Below, piece after piece: positions 63,405-64,000 of a stretch of 64,000 bases of DNA; the first letter of the stretch is position 1, and each line of letters starts with the position of its first letter. The position numbers and the translations under genes are program-made. The DNA comes from Fusobacterium ulcerans (lineage in GTDB: Bacteria; Fusobacteriota; Fusobacteriia; Fusobacteriales; Fusobacteriaceae). Below the pieces are notes generated by a model. It was given only the letters and a program-made list of their open reading frames with translations, did not search any database and was not told where the DNA came from. The stretch covers positions 3,302,282 through 3,366,281 of the forward strand of contig NZ_CP028105.1 in NCBI RefSeq assembly GCF_003019675.1, in the 5' to 3' direction.

Positions 63405-63458
63405 AAAAAGAGATTGACCTAAAACTTATTTTAGTTTTTAGTCAATCTCTTTATTTTT
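63405..63458. terminator. Bidirectional terminator between the reductase and clpB
   Basis: AAAGAGATTGAC pairs with GTCAATCTCTTT around a loop, with T- and A-rich flanks. It serves both convergent genes. Confidence 0.85.
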
Positions 63459-63460
63459 TA

Positions 63461-64000
63461 TTATTTCTCTCTTACTTTAAATTCTATCTGTCCATTTACA
63501 AGTTCTACATCCACTTTATCTCTTTCTTTAATTCTATTAGAAAGTATCATCTTAGCAAGAGATGTTTCAAGTTGTTTTTGAATATATCTTCTAAGTGGTC
63601 TAGCACCATATTGAGGATCATACGCATTAGTTGCCAGATATTCAACAACTGGCTCTGTAAAATGCAGCTCAATATATCTATCTTTTACTTTTTCTTGTAC
63701 AGACTCAAGTGATAATCTTACAATGTCTTTTATAGAAGCTAAATCTAAAGCTTTAAATATAATAATTTCATCTACCCTGTTTAAGAACTCAGGTCTGAAA
63801 TTAGCTTTTAATTGATCAAGTACTCTCTCTTTTGTTTCTTCTTTTAAATTGATATCTTCAAGTATTAAGTGACTTCCTATATTAGATGTCATAATTATCA
63901 ATGTATTTTTAAAGTCTATCATTCTACCTTGTCCATCAGTAAGTCTACCATCATCAAGCACTTGAAGAAGAATATTAAATACATCTGGATGGGCTTTTTC
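63461..64000 (-). CDS. clpB: ATP-dependent chaperone ClpB, C-terminal end (start outside window)
   Basis: The frame is open to the right edge of the window. It contains the second AAA+ domain after its Walker B side: [28 protein letters not shown] (sensor 1), [15 protein letters not shown] (Arg finger region), and the C-terminal small domain [17 protein letters not shown]. ClpB refolds aggregated proteins with DnaK. About 179 residues are in the window. ClpC or ClpA share these motifs, but the [15 protein letters not shown] sequence and the long end favour ClpB. Confidence 0.92.
   Translation of the reverse strand, partial: EKAHPDVFNILLQVLDDGRLTDGQGRMIDFKNTLIIMTSNIGSHLILEDINLKEETKERVLDQLKANFRPEFLNRVDEIIIFKALDLASIKDIVRLSLESVQEKVKDRYIELHFTEPVVEYLATNAYDPQYGARPLRRYIQKQLETSLAKMILSNRIKERDKVDVELVNGQIEFKVREK

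Overview
The window is AT-rich chromosomal DNA of a Fusobacterium-type anaerobe. A complete lysine-fermentation cluster behind a lysine riboswitch, fusobacterial giant-autotransporter architecture, outer-membrane and lipid A genes, rubredoxin/Hcp and periplasmic FAD reductases all point that way. A species in the F. varium/ulcerans/mortiferum group is my inference; nothing in the window fixes it. I see no rRNA, tRNA, CRISPR array, insertion sequence or prophage.

Layout. 1-8.0 kb: tail of a lipid A acyltransferase, a structured intergenic RNA, an M20 amidohydrolase with a TTG start, lepA, a YgjP-type metallopeptidase and a three-part LplT-PlsC-Aas fusion. 8.1-14.8 kb: dhaKLM dihydroxyacetone phosphotransfer system, a TSUP permease, then a molybdenum-enzyme maturation block (yqeB, xdhC, ridA; divergently moaA and a MOSC protein). 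14.8-25.6 kb: one 3,600-residue autotransporter. 26.0-32.3 kb: glycerol regulon (glpP; glpF, glpK; a GlpA-like dehydrogenase, a GlpB-like FAD protein and a DUF1667 protein). 32.5-40.6 kb: two overlapping HU-like genes, a Cys-rich small protein, two-subunit fumarase, an aminotransferase, two lipoproteins (one OmpA-like), an SDR and an SH3/L,D-transpeptidase. 40.7-49.5 kb: kal-kce-kdd-kamA-kamB-kamC-kamD-kamE, transcribed leftward from a lysine riboswitch. 49.8-58.0 kb: a cyclic-nucleotide-domain protein without a DNA-binding domain, tandem rubredoxin, POT transporter, a small operon (48-aa protein, 94-aa protein, M19 dipeptidase, PhzF protein), a zinc-ribbon protein, a LysE-type exporter, mnmA and a flavodoxin-ferredoxin protein. 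58-64 kb: hcp, two paralogous secreted flavin reductases and the 3' end of clpB.

How it works together. Lysine is converted by KamA, KamDE, Kdd, Kce and Kal, with KamBC as the probable reactivase, and the riboswitch presumably turns the operon on. Glycerol enters by GlpF, is phosphorylated by GlpK and oxidised by the GlpA/B-like proteins. The dhaKLM operon has a leader with the same promoter, antiterminator and terminator layout as glpFK, so GlpP probably controls both by antitermination; this is the most interesting regulatory observation here. A second observation is an overlapping three-segment attenuator (GCTTGAC/GTCAAGC/GCTTGAC) between glpK and the glpA-like gene. Several obvious longest-ORF starts begin inside ribosome-binding sites; starts were moved to the codon behind the RBS where the sequence supports it.
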